A stretch of 27,532 nt of DNA from an uncultured Lachnospiraceae bacterium (GTDB lineage: Bacteria; Bacillota; Clostridia; Lachnospirales; Lachnospiraceae): positions 1 to 27,532 of the forward strand of contig CAJTVL010000053.1 of NCBI GenBank assembly GCA_910579425.1, given 5' to 3'. Shown piece by piece: positions 7,741-14,820 of this stretch. Every line of letters starts with the position of its first letter. Within the stretch, counting starts at the first letter, position 1. The position numbers and the translations under genes are program-made. The notes beneath the pieces were generated by a model. It ran no database searches and had not been told where the DNA came from. It saw only the letters and a list, made by a program, of their open reading frames with translations.

Positions 7741-8850
7741 ATGGCAGGTTTATCTTTAAAAAATATCTGTAAGGTGTATCCTAACGGATTCGAAGCTGTA
7801 AAGAACTTCAATCTGGAGATCGCAGATAAAGAATTTATCATCTTCGTAGGTCCTTCAGGATGCGGTAAGTCCACCACTCTTCGTATGATCGCAGGTCTGG
7901 AAGACATTTCTTCCGGTGAATTGAAGATCGGTGACAGAGTTGTAAATGATGTAGAGCCCAAGGACAGGGATATTGCAATGGTATTTCAGAACTACGCTCT
8001 GTATCCTCATATGTCAGTTTATGACAACATGGCTTTCGGTCTTAAATTAAGAAAAGTTCCGAAAGATGAAATTGATAAGATGGTTAAAGAAGCAGCTAAG
8101 ATACTGGATCTTACTCCTCTCCTTGACCGTAAGCCCAAGGCTTTGTCCGGTGGTCAGAGACAGCGTGTTGCTATGGGTCGTGCCATCGTTCGTAGCCCTA
8201 AGGTATTCCTGATGGATGAGCCTCTCTCCAACCTGGACGCTAAGCTGCGTGTGCAGATGCGTGTTGAGATTTCCAAGCTGCATCAGAGATTAGGTACAAC
8301 CATCATCTACGTAACACATGACCAGACAGAGGCTATGACCCTTGGCGATAGAATCGTAGTTATGAAGGATGGTGTTGTTCAGCAGGTTGACAGCCCTCAG
8401 AATCTGTATCAGAAGCCCGCTAACCTGTTCGTGGCAGGATTCATGGGTTCACCTCAGATGAACTTCCTTGAGGCTACAGTGGAAGTAAGCGGTGATGTAG
8501 CAAGCCTTAAGATTGCCGGCAAGAGCATTCCTCTTCCCGCAGCTAAGTCTAAAAAGCTCATCAGCGGCGGTTATGCAGGTAAGAAAGTTACCTTTGGTAT
8601 TCGTCCTGAGGATGTATATGATTCAGAAGCATTTGTTCAGACTGCGAAATGTGTATTTGAATCAACCATTAAGGTATACGAATTACTTGGTGCAGAAGTT
8701 TACTTATACTTTGATCTGGATGAGTTCCCGATTACTGCAAGAGTTGACTCCAGAACAAATGCAAGACCTGGCGATACCGTTAAGTTCGCATTTGACGTTG
8801 AGAAGATTCATGTATTTGATAAGGAAACTGAGCAGGTTATTACCAACTAG
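7741..8850 (+). CDS. ugpC: Sugar ABC transporter ATP-binding protein, MsmX/UgpC type
   Basis: A 369-residue CUT1-class ATPase that powers carbohydrate uptake at the inner face of the membrane. Walker A GPSGCGKST at 37-45, Q-loop in VFQNYALYPH, signature LSGGQ at 135-139, Walker B ending in D159-E160 and switch His193 are all present. A TOBE/OB regulatory domain fills about 235-369. The start is ATG 7741, eight bases after TAAGGAGG; an in-frame GTG at 7711 has no such site. The gene stands alone between its own promoter and a strong terminator, with no permease beside it, which fits a shared ATPase serving several importers, as MsmX does in Bacillus. Codon use (GGT, CGT, GCA, AAG) differs from its neighbours and suggests high expression. 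Confidence 0.93.
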   Translation: MAGLSLKNICKVYPNGFEAVKNFNLEIADKEFIIFVGPSGCGKSTTLRMIAGLEDISSGELKIGDRVVNDVEPKDRDIAMVFQNYALYPHMSVYDNMAFGLKLRKVPKDEIDKMVKEAAKILDLTPLLDRKPKALSGGQRQRVAMGRAIVRSPKVFLMDEPLSNLDAKLRVQMRVEISKLHQRLGTTIIYVTHDQTEAMTLGDRIVVMKDGVVQQVDSPQNLYQKPANLFVAGFMGSPQMNFLEATVEVSGDVASLKIAGKSIPLPAAKSKKLISGGYAGKKVTFGIRPEDVYDSEAFVQTAKCVFESTIKVYELLGAEVYLYFDLDEFPITARVDSRTNARPGDTVKFAFDVEKIHVFDKETEQVITN

Positions 8851-8855
8851 TAATA

Positions 8856-8905
8856 AAAAGGATGAATCCTTTTATAAAAGGGGTGCCGTGGGCATCCCTT
8901 TTTTT
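8856..8905 (+). terminator. Tandem hairpin terminator after the ATPase gene
   Basis: Two stems occur in a row. The first (8856-8873) is AAAAGGAT/ATCCTTTT. The second (8877-8887 with 8891-8901) is an 11-bp stem with a GTG loop, followed by a T run ending at 8905. The second is a textbook intrinsic terminator. Confidence 0.9.
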
Positions 8906-8953
8906 ACAATAAACTGAATCATATAATTTTTCAGACAAAAAGCTCTGAATAAG

Positions 8954-8983
8954 TTGCAAATATAGAAAGAATTTTGGTATACT
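8954..8983 (+). promoter_or_regulatory. Promoter for the CdaR-type regulator
   Basis: TTGCAA (8954-8959), 18-base spacer, TATACT (8978-8983) with TGG directly before it. The start site would fall near 8990, which rules out the in-frame TTG at 8974 and supports ATG 9013. Confidence 0.7.
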
Positions 8984-9012
8984 ATCTCCATATTCAGAAA
9001 GGGTGTGAACAA

Positions 9013-10095
9013 ATGATTTCTACACAGGTAATAGCAGGCTGTATTGAAGAACTTCGAAATATTACGAAGGTGAATCTGGCGGTATTTGGATTGGATGGAA
9101 GTACAGTAGTTTCCACATTAGACAACAACGATATTTCAAGAGAGCTTATCATTGGCTTTGCCGAGTCACCGGCAGACAGCCAGGTGATAGGGAGAGATCA
9201 TCTGCTTAAGATTATGGATGAGAATGAACTGATCTATGTGCTGATGGCACGGGGGAATAATGATGAGGCATATATGATCGGGAAGATAGCCGTCAGCCAA
9301 TTGCAGCAGCTTATTACGGCTTACAAAGAGCGCTTTGACCGCAACAACTTTTTCCAGAATCTGTTAATGGACAATCTTCTTCTGGTAGATGTCTATAACC
9401 GTGCCAAAAAACTCCATGTGGAGGTTATGGTTCCCAGGGTAGTGTATATTATAGAGACAAGGATGGAGAAGGACTCCACGGCGGCAGAGTTTTTGCGCGG
9501 CATGTTTTCTTCCCAATCAGGGGATTTTATCACCGCGGTGGATGAATCCAGTGTGATACTGATCAAGGCTCTTGCTCCCAGTGAGGGCAGCGCGGAGATT
9601 GAGCAGACGGCACAGACTATCGTGGATATGATGAGCACGGAAGCCATGATGAACGTGAGGGTGGCTTATGGAACCGTAGTTCAGGAACTGAAGGACGTAT
9701 CCAAATCCTACAAAGAGGCTATGATGGCGCTGGATGTGGGAAAGATTTTTTATGTAGAAAAGAAAGTAAATTCTTATGGGAGCCTTGGAATCGGACGTTT
9801 GATATACCAGCTTCCGGCGAATCTTTGTAAGATTTTTATCGACGAAATTTTCGGAGATAATGATCCGGGTGACTTTGATGAAGAAATTGTCACAACGGTT
9901 AATAAGTTCTTTGACAATAATCTTAATGTGTCAGAGACCTCAAGACAGCTTTTTATCCACAGGAATACGCTTGTATACAGAGTGGAGAAGCTTCAGAAAA
10001 CGACAGGGCTTGACGTGCGTACCTTTGATGATGCATTGACCTTCAAAATAGCCATGATGGTTTACAACTATATGAAATATCTGGATGCACATTAA
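9013..10095 (+). CDS. CdaR/PucR-type transcriptional regulator
   Basis: A 360-residue DNA-binding regulator. The C-terminal region (about 295-355) is the PucR-type helix-turn-helix: LNVSETSRQLFIHRNTLVYR, then a VEKLQKTTGL core, followed by an ALTFKIAMMVY helix. The middle (about 120-270) resembles the GGDEF-like/CdaR domain of sugar-diacid regulators. The N-terminal 100 residues (NLAVFGLDGS, IIGFAESPADS) would be the ligand-sensing part. Known members respond to sugar diacids, purine catabolites or related small molecules; the ligand here is unknown. The position just after the sugar ABC ATPase suggests carbon-source control (inference). AAAGGGTG precedes the ATG. The gene appears monocistronic or weakly linked to the next one. 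Confidence 0.85.
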   Translation: MISTQVIAGCIEELRNITKVNLAVFGLDGSTVVSTLDNNDISRELIIGFAESPADSQVIGRDHLLKIMDENELIYVLMARGNNDEAYMIGKIAVSQLQQLITAYKERFDRNNFFQNLLMDNLLLVDVYNRAKKLHVEVMVPRVVYIIETRMEKDSTAAEFLRGMFSSQSGDFITAVDESSVILIKALAPSEGSAEIEQTAQTIVDMMSTEAMMNVRVAYGTVVQELKDVSKSYKEAMMALDVGKIFYVEKKVNSYGSLGIGRLIYQLPANLCKIFIDEIFGDNDPGDFDEEIVTTVNKFFDNNLNVSETSRQLFIHRNTLVYRVEKLQKTTGLDVRTFDDALTFKIAMMVYNYMKYLDAH

Positions 10096-10173
10096 TCATA
10101 AAACAGGCTCTCTAATGGAATGAACAACCTTGTCCCCGAATACAATAATACATAATTGTTGGGAGGGATGAGG

Positions 10174-11079
10174 TTGTTTTTATATGAAAAGAAAATAGTT
10201 TATCTGACATTCTTCTGGGACGGTGTCAAGAAGTCTTCCGCCGGATTTGTGAAGGTGTCCCGGGAAAGAGATGCCTGCAGGTTGGACATACATATTAAGC
10301 ATGTTGACGGGATTTCAGGCGGAAGGTATACACTGTTTCTGGCGCTGCGCAACGGAGAAGAGGAGTGGGGAAATGTAACCGTAAAGGGCGGGGCTGTGGA
10401 TGAGGAGAGAAACCTTCCGGTTTACCGGGGAAAATTCCGCCTGGGGGAAAAGGAAATCGATGAAAATGAGCTGTGCGGCGTTGTGATCCGCTTTGGGAAT
10501 GATCAATGGGTGTCCGGATATTGGCAGGAGACAAAAGCACCCTTAAGGCAGGCGCAGATACAGGTTCAAACGCAGGCCCGGGCTCAGGCTCAAACTCAGG
10601 TTCAAAACCAGATTCAAGAGTCACGCAAACGGTCGGAAGAGATGATAAGACACGTGGAAATCAATGAAAAGCTTCCTTCACAGCCAGTAAAAGAAGAAAA
10701 GGACAATTTGTTGACTCACGCGCTGGGGGATAAATGGGAGCAGCTTCAAAGAGCCTACAAAAAGGTGCATCCCTTTGGGGACGAGAGACTGTATCTGGCC
10801 ATTGAGCCGAGAGATTTTATTGTCTTGCAGGCTCCGTATCAAAGGCTTGTCAATAATAGCTTTCTTCTTCACGGCTATTATAATTACAGACACTTAATTC
10901 TTGGACCCGACGAGGAGATTGGAACCGGCGACAGAGTCTGCTTCTATCTGGGGGTGCCCGGAACCTATTTTGAGAGGGAAAAAATGGTGGCGGTAATGTT
11001 CGGATTTGAGGGATTTGAGTGTGCAGGGCCTGTAGAGGTTGGAAAATTTGGGTATTACATGCGCCGGGTGGAATTGTAG
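10174..11079 (+). CDS. Uncharacterised protein with Gln-rich linker (possibly DUF6128 family)
   Basis: About 301 residues, function unknown. An N-terminal beta-rich domain (about 1-120; FWDGVKKSSAGFVKV, LFLALRNGEEEWGNV) is joined by a Gln/Ala-rich linker (about 125-150) to a C-terminal domain (about 175-300). The C-terminal features YLAIEPRDF, NNSFLLHGYYNYRHL and YLGVPGTYFERE followed by VMFGFEGF resemble a Lachnospiraceae family that I recall as DUF6128; that name needs checking. No signal peptide or membrane segment is seen. Start choice: GGGAGG (10161-10166) ends one base before ATG 10168, too close to serve it, but lies seven bases before TTG 10174, so TTG is the likelier start. No good promoter is visible; TACAAT at 10141 is a weak candidate -10. 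Confidence 0.7.
   Translation: MFLYEKKIVYLTFFWDGVKKSSAGFVKVSRERDACRLDIHIKHVDGISGGRYTLFLALRNGEEEWGNVTVKGGAVDEERNLPVYRGKFRLGEKEIDENELCGVVIRFGNDQWVSGYWQETKAPLRQAQIQVQTQARAQAQTQVQNQIQESRKRSEEMIRHVEINEKLPSQPVKEEKDNLLTHALGDKWEQLQRAYKKVHPFGDERLYLAIEPRDFIVLQAPYQRLVNNSFLLHGYYNYRHLILGPDEEIGTGDRVCFYLGVPGTYFEREKMVAVMFGFEGFECAGPVEVGKFGYYMRRVEL
10547..10620 (+). repeat. Imperfect hexanucleotide repeat coding a Gln-rich linker
   Basis: About twelve imperfect copies of a CAG/CAA-NNN unit encode alternating Gln with Ala, Ile, Val, Thr or Arg. It lies in frame in the linker of the preceding gene, so unit gain or loss would only change linker length. Confidence 0.8.
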
Positions 11080-11101
11080 AACGGCAAGAAAATCCAATAA
11101 G

Positions 11102-11118
11102 GCCCGATGCTTTCGGGC
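11102..11118 (-). terminator. Terminator of the SRP RNA gene
   Basis: GCCCGA pairs with TCGGGC around a five-base loop. On the minus strand it is followed by TTATTGGATTTTC, a moderate U-rich tail. It sits just 3' of the SRP RNA closing helix. On the plus strand there is no T run after it, so it is unlikely to end the gene to the left. Confidence 0.6.
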
Positions 11119-11123
11119 ATAAT

Positions 11124-11331
11124 AATAGCTTTATCCTCGGGGAAACTGCCACGCGTTACCCGCGCCGTTAGCTAAGACCAGGCGCCCTTGCGGCACATGA
11201 AAAATTCCGTTTAGTGCTGCTTTGTTCCCAACCTGACACGGTTCACGGACTTTCATTGCGCAAGACCCAATCGTCAGACGCATAGACACGGGGCAGCCAT
11301 GACAGCTTCCCGGAAAATAAAGCTAACTGTT
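11124..11331 (-). ncRNA. ffs: Signal recognition particle RNA (6S/4.5S-like)
   Basis: RNA scaffold of the SRP, which binds Ffh and targets nascent membrane and secreted proteins. On the minus strand the conserved S-domain apex is clear: GTGTCAGGTTG, a GGAA tetraloop, then CAAAGCAGCA (about 11217-11247), flanked by GGGTCTTGCGCAATG and CATGTGCCGCAAGG as in Bacillus scRNA. The 3' part GTCTTAGCTAACGG also resembles Bacillus. Outer pairing is extensive: GGGAAGCTGTC with GGCAGTTTCCC, and TAGCTTTAT (11317-11325) with ATAAAGCTA (11126-11134). Ends are estimated from the promoter and this closing helix. I find no segment matching the usual 5' Alu helices, so the RNA appears to be about 205 bases long and Alu-poor. 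Confidence 0.9.
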
Positions 11332-11338
11332 CTTAAGT

Positions 11339-11367
11339 AGTATATGGCTTTTAGGGCAGTTTGTCAA
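11339..11367 (-). promoter_or_regulatory. Promoter of the SRP RNA gene
   Basis: On the minus strand, consensus TTGACA (11362-11367), 17-base spacer and TATACT (11339-11344). The predicted transcription start is near 11331. It lies only about 30 bases from the tadA start, so the two genes share the intergenic space. Confidence 0.9.
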
Positions 11368-11396
11368 CATGTGAAAAATCGCAGGAGACGAAAGAT

Positions 11397-11924
11397 ATGA
11401 AGATGACAGAACAGGAAAAATACATGAAGCAGGCCATCAGGGAAGCAAGGAAAGCTTACGCATTGGGGGAAGTCCCTATTGGCTGTGTAATTGTAAATGA
11501 AGGAAAAATTATCGGGCGGGGATATAACCGCAGAAATACGGACAAGAGCACCCTTTCCCACGCGGAGATCACTGCCATCAAAAAGGCCAGTAAAAAAATG
11601 GGGGATTGGAGGCTGGAAGGATGCACTCTTTATGTTACATTGGAGCCCTGCCAGATGTGTGCCGGGGCCATTGTGCAGGCAAGGATTGACGAGGTGGTGA
11701 TGGGGAGTATGAATCCCAAGGCGGGATGCGGCGGATCCATTTTGAATCTACTGGAAATGCCGGAGTTTAACCATCAAGTGAAGGTGACGCGGGGAATCAT
11801 GGAAGAGGAATGCTCCCAAATGCTGACAAATTTTTTTAAGGAGCTGAGGATACGGAATAAGCAGGAAAAAGAACTGAGGAAAAGGATGGCGGAAAATGCG
11901 GGAGACAGTCAGGAAGGGCTTTAA
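11397..11924 (+). CDS. tadA: tRNA-specific adenosine deaminase
   Basis: Deaminates the wobble adenosine (A34) of tRNA-Arg(ACG) to inosine. The 175-residue protein is a standard TadA with the zinc-dependent deaminase motifs: H55-A56-E57 (SHAEITAI), in which His binds zinc and Glu shuttles protons, and P84-C85-x-x-C88 (EPCQMCAGAI), with both Cys as zinc ligands. The substrate-loop sequence YNRRNTDKSTLSHAE is typical. The start is ATG 11397, nine bases after AGGAG at 11383; an upstream in-frame TTG lacks a site. The C-terminal 25 residues are charged. The gene is divergent from the SRP RNA and ends in a hairpin terminator shared with the convergent MATE gene. TadA and SRP RNA neighbour dnaX in Bacillus; here they are 13 kb away. 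Confidence 0.95.
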   Translation: MKMTEQEKYMKQAIREARKAYALGEVPIGCVIVNEGKIIGRGYNRRNTDKSTLSHAEITAIKKASKKMGDWRLEGCTLYVTLEPCQMCAGAIVQARIDEVVMGSMNPKAGCGGSILNLLEMPEFNHQVKVTRGIMEEECSQMLTNFFKELRIRNKQEKELRKRMAENAGDSQEGL

Positions 11925-11936
11925 CAGCCCTTTTAA
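11914..11936 (+). terminator. Terminator after tadA
   Basis: AAGGGCT (11914-11920) pairs with AGCCCTT (11926-11932), with the tadA stop codon in the loop, and TTTT follows. It abuts the stop codon of the convergent MATE gene. Confidence 0.75.
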
Positions 11937-13339
11937 CTGTCTTCTACGATATTCTGCATCCAGCCATCGCTTTTTACCATAAAAAATCCAAGGATTACTT
12001 TGATGATTTCTGTAAACTGCACGAGAAAGAAAACCATATTAATGGAGAGCGCGGTATGGTTGGTAAGCGTATAGGCAAAAGGAATAATGAGCACCCAGGT
12101 ATAGACGCTGTCGAACAGGAAGGTGACGATCGTTTTTCCGCCGGAGCGCAGTGTAAAATAAGCACAATGAGAGAAGGAGCACAGCGGCATTGCCAGGGCG
12201 GCAATCACAATAAATGACCTGGCCAGCTCCTTGATGTTTTCCTCGGTATTGTAAATGGAAGGGAAAAACCTTCCCACAAGAATCATAAGGACACTGATAC
12301 AGGCACAGGAGAAAACGCTGAAAAAGATCATCTTATTGTCCGCATCCCTGGCCTCTTCCTTTTTGCCGGCCCCCAGAAGCTGACCCACCACAATAGAGAT
12401 GCAGCCTCCCAACTGAAGATAGACAATATTAAACAGGTTGCTGATGGTGGATGAGATATTCTGGGCGGCCACCACCTCCAGGCCCCGGACTGCGTAGCAC
12501 TGGGAGATCACAGCCATACCGGAGGCCCAGAGCATCTCGTTGAGCATAAGAGGGGAGCCCTTGACCAGAATACCTTTCAGGATATAGGAGGGGATCTTGG
12601 GGCTGGTGTAAGCGCCGACAATATAGGGGTTTGAGCTCTTGTGGCAATGAGTCCAGATCACCACAATGGCAAACTCCACAAAACGTGCTATTACCGTTGC
12701 AATGGCAGCTCCCCTCACGCCCATTGCGGGGGTGAAAGAGGTGCCGAAGATCAATAGGTAATCCAGCACAAGGTTGATGAGCACTGCGGCAACACCTGCC
12801 AACATAGGAACAAAGGTCTGCCCGGTTTCCCGGATCGTGCTGATATACGCCTGGCCGAGAGCGAAGGGAATCAGTCCCAGGGTCATGATCGCAAGATATT
12901 CCTTTCCGTATTTCAGGGCAAGGGCAATGTCCCCCGTACTTCCGCTGTCGCTTAAATAAAGGGAAATCAGTTCCGTGCCGCAGAGGGTAAAGAGCAGGAG
13001 CGCAATGCCGGAAATCAGCGCGCTGGCATACATCTTAAACCGAAAGGCGTATTTCTGGCCTTCGTAATCCCCTTTTCCAAAAAACTGAGTGCCAAAAATA
13101 CCGGCGCCGGAGACGCCGCCGAAAATACAGATATTAAAGACAAACATCAACTGGTTGACGATGGCCACTCCGGACATCTGCTCCGTACCCACCTGGCCCA
13201 CCATAATGTTGTCCAGAAAGCTCACAAAGCTGGTGATGGCGTTTTGGATGATCATGGGGAGCGCAAGAAGGATCACATAGCGATAAAACTCCCGGTCACC
13301 TATAAATCTCTTTTTAAAACTTTTCCACATAATATTCAT
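11933..13339 (-). CDS. MATE-family multidrug/metabolite exporter
   Basis: A 468-residue integral membrane antiporter, likely exporting drugs or metabolites with Na+ or H+ entry. Hydrophobicity suggests the usual 12 helices in two six-helix halves. The family marker near the N-terminus is present: LALPMIIQNAITSFVSFLDN followed by IMVGQVG. The second half opens with a similar KGSPLMLNEMLWASGMAVI. Substrate cannot be inferred. The start may be codon 4 (ATG at 13330 on the minus strand), because AAAGG lies one base before the first ATG but ten before the second. A strong minus-strand promoter lies at 13375-13403, divergent from the kinase operon. Confidence 0.93.
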   Translation of the reverse strand: MNIMWKSFKKRFIGDREFYRYVILLALPMIIQNAITSFVSFLDNIMVGQVGTEQMSGVAIVNQLMFVFNICIFGGVSGAGIFGTQFFGKGDYEGQKYAFRFKMYASALISGIALLLFTLCGTELISLYLSDSGSTGDIALALKYGKEYLAIMTLGLIPFALGQAYISTIRETGQTFVPMLAGVAAVLINLVLDYLLIFGTSFTPAMGVRGAAIATVIARFVEFAIVVIWTHCHKSSNPYIVGAYTSPKIPSYILKGILVKGSPLMLNEMLWASGMAVISQCYAVRGLEVVAAQNISSTISNLFNIVYLQLGGCISIVVGQLLGAGKKEEARDADNKMIFFSVFSCACISVLMILVGRFFPSIYNTEENIKELARSFIVIAALAMPLCSFSHCAYFTLRSGGKTIVTFLFDSVYTWVLIIPFAYTLTNHTALSINMVFFLVQFTEIIKVILGFFMVKSDGWMQNIVEDS

Positions 13340-13374
13340 GCCTTTCTCTGACCCTCCAAAAGGGTAGTATGCCT

Positions 13375-13403
13375 ATTGTAATAAAAAGTCCGTAAGCCGT
13401 CAA
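13375..13403 (-). promoter_or_regulatory. Promoter of the MATE exporter gene
   Basis: On the minus strand, TTGACG (13398-13403), 17-base spacer and TACAAT (13375-13380). Predicted start about 30 bases before the coding region. Confidence 0.75.
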
Positions 13404-13485
13404 TGTAAAAAGATGGCTTTTTGTCATTTGAGAAAGGAATTTGTATATTTGACAGAGTTCCTGTTTTTATCGGCGGGATTTCAGA

Positions 13486-13520
13486 TATAATAGAAAGCAC
13501 ATAAGAAGTGCGAAGCACTT
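13486..13520 (+). promoter_or_regulatory. -10 element and leader hairpin of the kinase-flotillin operon
   Basis: TATAAT at 13486-13491 is a perfect -10. The -35 at the right distance (about 13463-13468, GTTTTT) is poor; a TTGACA at 13449 is 31 bases away, too far to pair with it. A weak -35 suggests an activator. AAGTGC-GAA-GCACTT at 13506-13520 forms a six-bp hairpin between the start site and the ribosome site, or may be a dyad operator. Confidence 0.5.
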
Positions 13521-13533
13521 AAGGAAAGAAGGG

Positions 13534-14271
13534 ATGCCGATGAATATAAGCCTGGTTTTCTGCCTTTTGGTGGTAGTGGTGCTGATGCTGTGCCTGACCT
13601 GGATTTTGATTTTGCATGAAAAGCTTAAAAGACAGTATGAGGCTTTGGCAGAGAGCTTTTATCGTGTACAGGAGCTAAACGGCGAGCTGCGCGGGCAAAG
13701 GCATGATTACTTAAATCACCTTCAGATTGTATACGGAATGATGGAGCTTCAGGAGTATGAGGAGCTTCATGATTACCTGGAACCCGTTTACAAGGATATG
13801 ATGAAGGTGGGAAAGGCGATCAGGACTTCCATACCGGCGGTCAATGCCCTGCTGATGGCAAAGATGAGCACGGCTGAGGCTAACGGAACGGATTTTTATG
13901 TGGAAGTGAAGTCTGATCTCAAAAGCCTGAAGGTGGAACCCTGGGAGCTGTGTAAGGTGCTCTCCAATCTGATTGACAACGGGATCACTGCCCTGCAGGA
14001 AAAGCAGGGGGAGAGGGAAATGACGCTGGATATTAGTGAGGACAGGGATTTTTACTTTTTTTCCGTATCCAACAACGGTCCTGCCATCCCGGAGGAGAGA
14101 AAAGAAGCCATATTCAGGCAGGGGTTTACCACGAAGAGGGAAGAAGGGCATGGAATGGGCCTGTATATCGTATCCGGCATATTGAAGATGAATGATGGTA
14201 CGATCCGGGTAGATTCCAACGAGCAGGAAACGGTGTTTACCGTTAAGTTTGCGAAGGAGGTGAAGGGGTAG
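13534..14271 (+). CDS. Sensor histidine kinase, Spo0B-like/GHKL type
   Basis: A 245-residue membrane-anchored kinase. One N-terminal transmembrane helix (about 5-27) is followed by a short coiled stretch and a Spo0B-type phosphoacceptor helix, ELRGQRHDYLNHLQ, with H57 the likely phosphorylated residue. The GHKL ATP-binding domain has the N box at N145-LID-N149 and the lid/G2 motif GHGMGL at 205-210. With essentially no extracellular part, it probably senses a membrane or protein-protein signal rather than a soluble ligand (inference). It opens an operon that continues with nfeD, floA and a LytTR regulator, its probable partner. The start may be ATG 13540, which is better placed behind GAAGGG. 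Confidence 0.9.
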   Translation: MPMNISLVFCLLVVVVLMLCLTWILILHEKLKRQYEALAESFYRVQELNGELRGQRHDYLNHLQIVYGMMELQEYEELHDYLEPVYKDMMKVGKAIRTSIPAVNALLMAKMSTAEANGTDFYVEVKSDLKSLKVEPWELCKVLSNLIDNGITALQEKQGEREMTLDISEDRDFYFFSVSNNGPAIPEERKEAIFRQGFTTKREEGHGMGLYIVSGILKMNDGTIRVDSNEQETVFTVKFAKEVKG

Positions 14272-14748
14272 TTGAATACAGTAATGATTATCGGAATCAT
14301 ACTATTGATTGCCGGGTTTGTATTGGTAGGGATTGAACTGGTAGTGCCAGGATTCGGGGCTCCGGGAATATCGGGCATCATCTGTCTGGTGGCAGGGGTT
14401 TTCCTGACGGCGGACACGGTGGAGACAGGGATTTTTATTACGGTGGTAGTGATTGTCCTGTTAGGGATTTTAATGACGATTATTATGGGATTTTTGTCCC
14501 AGAAAAAATTCAAGTCGCCTATTATTCTGGACGATGATTTAAAGGCGGGAGCGCCGATTAGCTCCTCCGATCTGGAATATCTGCTGCAGAAGGAAGGAAT
14601 AGCGTCAACCGACTTGAAGCCGGCAGGGAAAGGGGACTTTGAGGGCATAGAACTGGATATTTTTTCGGAAGGGCCATATATTAAAAAGGGAAGTCCCATT
14701 GTGATCAGCAGGATTAGTCAAAACAGGCTTATGGTCAAAGAAAAATAA
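14272..14748 (+). CDS. NfeD-like membrane protein, flotillin partner
   Basis: A 158-residue short NfeD (NfeD1b/YuaF-like) protein. Two to three transmembrane helices fill about 4-75 (GIILLIAGFVLVGIELVVPG, then further hydrophobic runs). A cytosolic OB-fold occupies about 105-155 and carries the family pattern LKPAGKGDFEG, then SEGPYIKKGSPIVI. NfeD proteins are encoded beside flotillins or stomatins and are thought to assist their membrane assemblies. The TTG start abuts the kinase stop codon and lies 11 bases after AAGGAGG inside the kinase gene. An in-frame ATG at 14284 is possible but too distant from the site. The flotillin gene follows after about 70 bases. Confidence 0.88.
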   Translation: MNTVMIIGIILLIAGFVLVGIELVVPGFGAPGISGIICLVAGVFLTADTVETGIFITVVVIVLLGILMTIIMGFLSQKKFKSPIILDDDLKAGAPISSSDLEYLLQKEGIASTDLKPAGKGDFEGIELDIFSEGPYIKKGSPIVISRISQNRLMVKEK

Positions 14749-14766
14749 AGGTCAGGGTTTGGGGAC

Positions 14767-14804
14767 GCACAGCAGCCGCAGACCCGAAGAAAAGAAAGCT
14801 GTGC
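14767..14804 (+). repeat. Inverted repeat between nfeD and floA
   Basis: GCACAGC (14767-14773) and GCTGTGC (14798-14804) could form a seven-bp stem with a 24-base purine-rich loop in the intercistronic mRNA. No T run follows, so it is not a terminator. It may affect processing or relative expression. Confidence 0.45.
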
Positions 14805-14820
14805 AGAAATGAGGGAGAGT

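Noticed and set aside
8513..8917. 134-codon frame overlapping the 3' end of the stand-alone ATPase gene
   Set aside because: It is a shadow of a well-conserved gene in another frame and runs into the terminator hairpins.
11080..11396. Possible short protein frames on the minus strand between the Gln-linker gene and tadA
   Set aside because: The stretch is explained by the SRP RNA, its promoter and its terminator.
13449..13454. TTGACA as the -35 of the kinase operon
   Set aside because: It is 31 bases from the TATAAT, too far for a sigma-A promoter, and nothing suitable lies 17 bases downstream of it.
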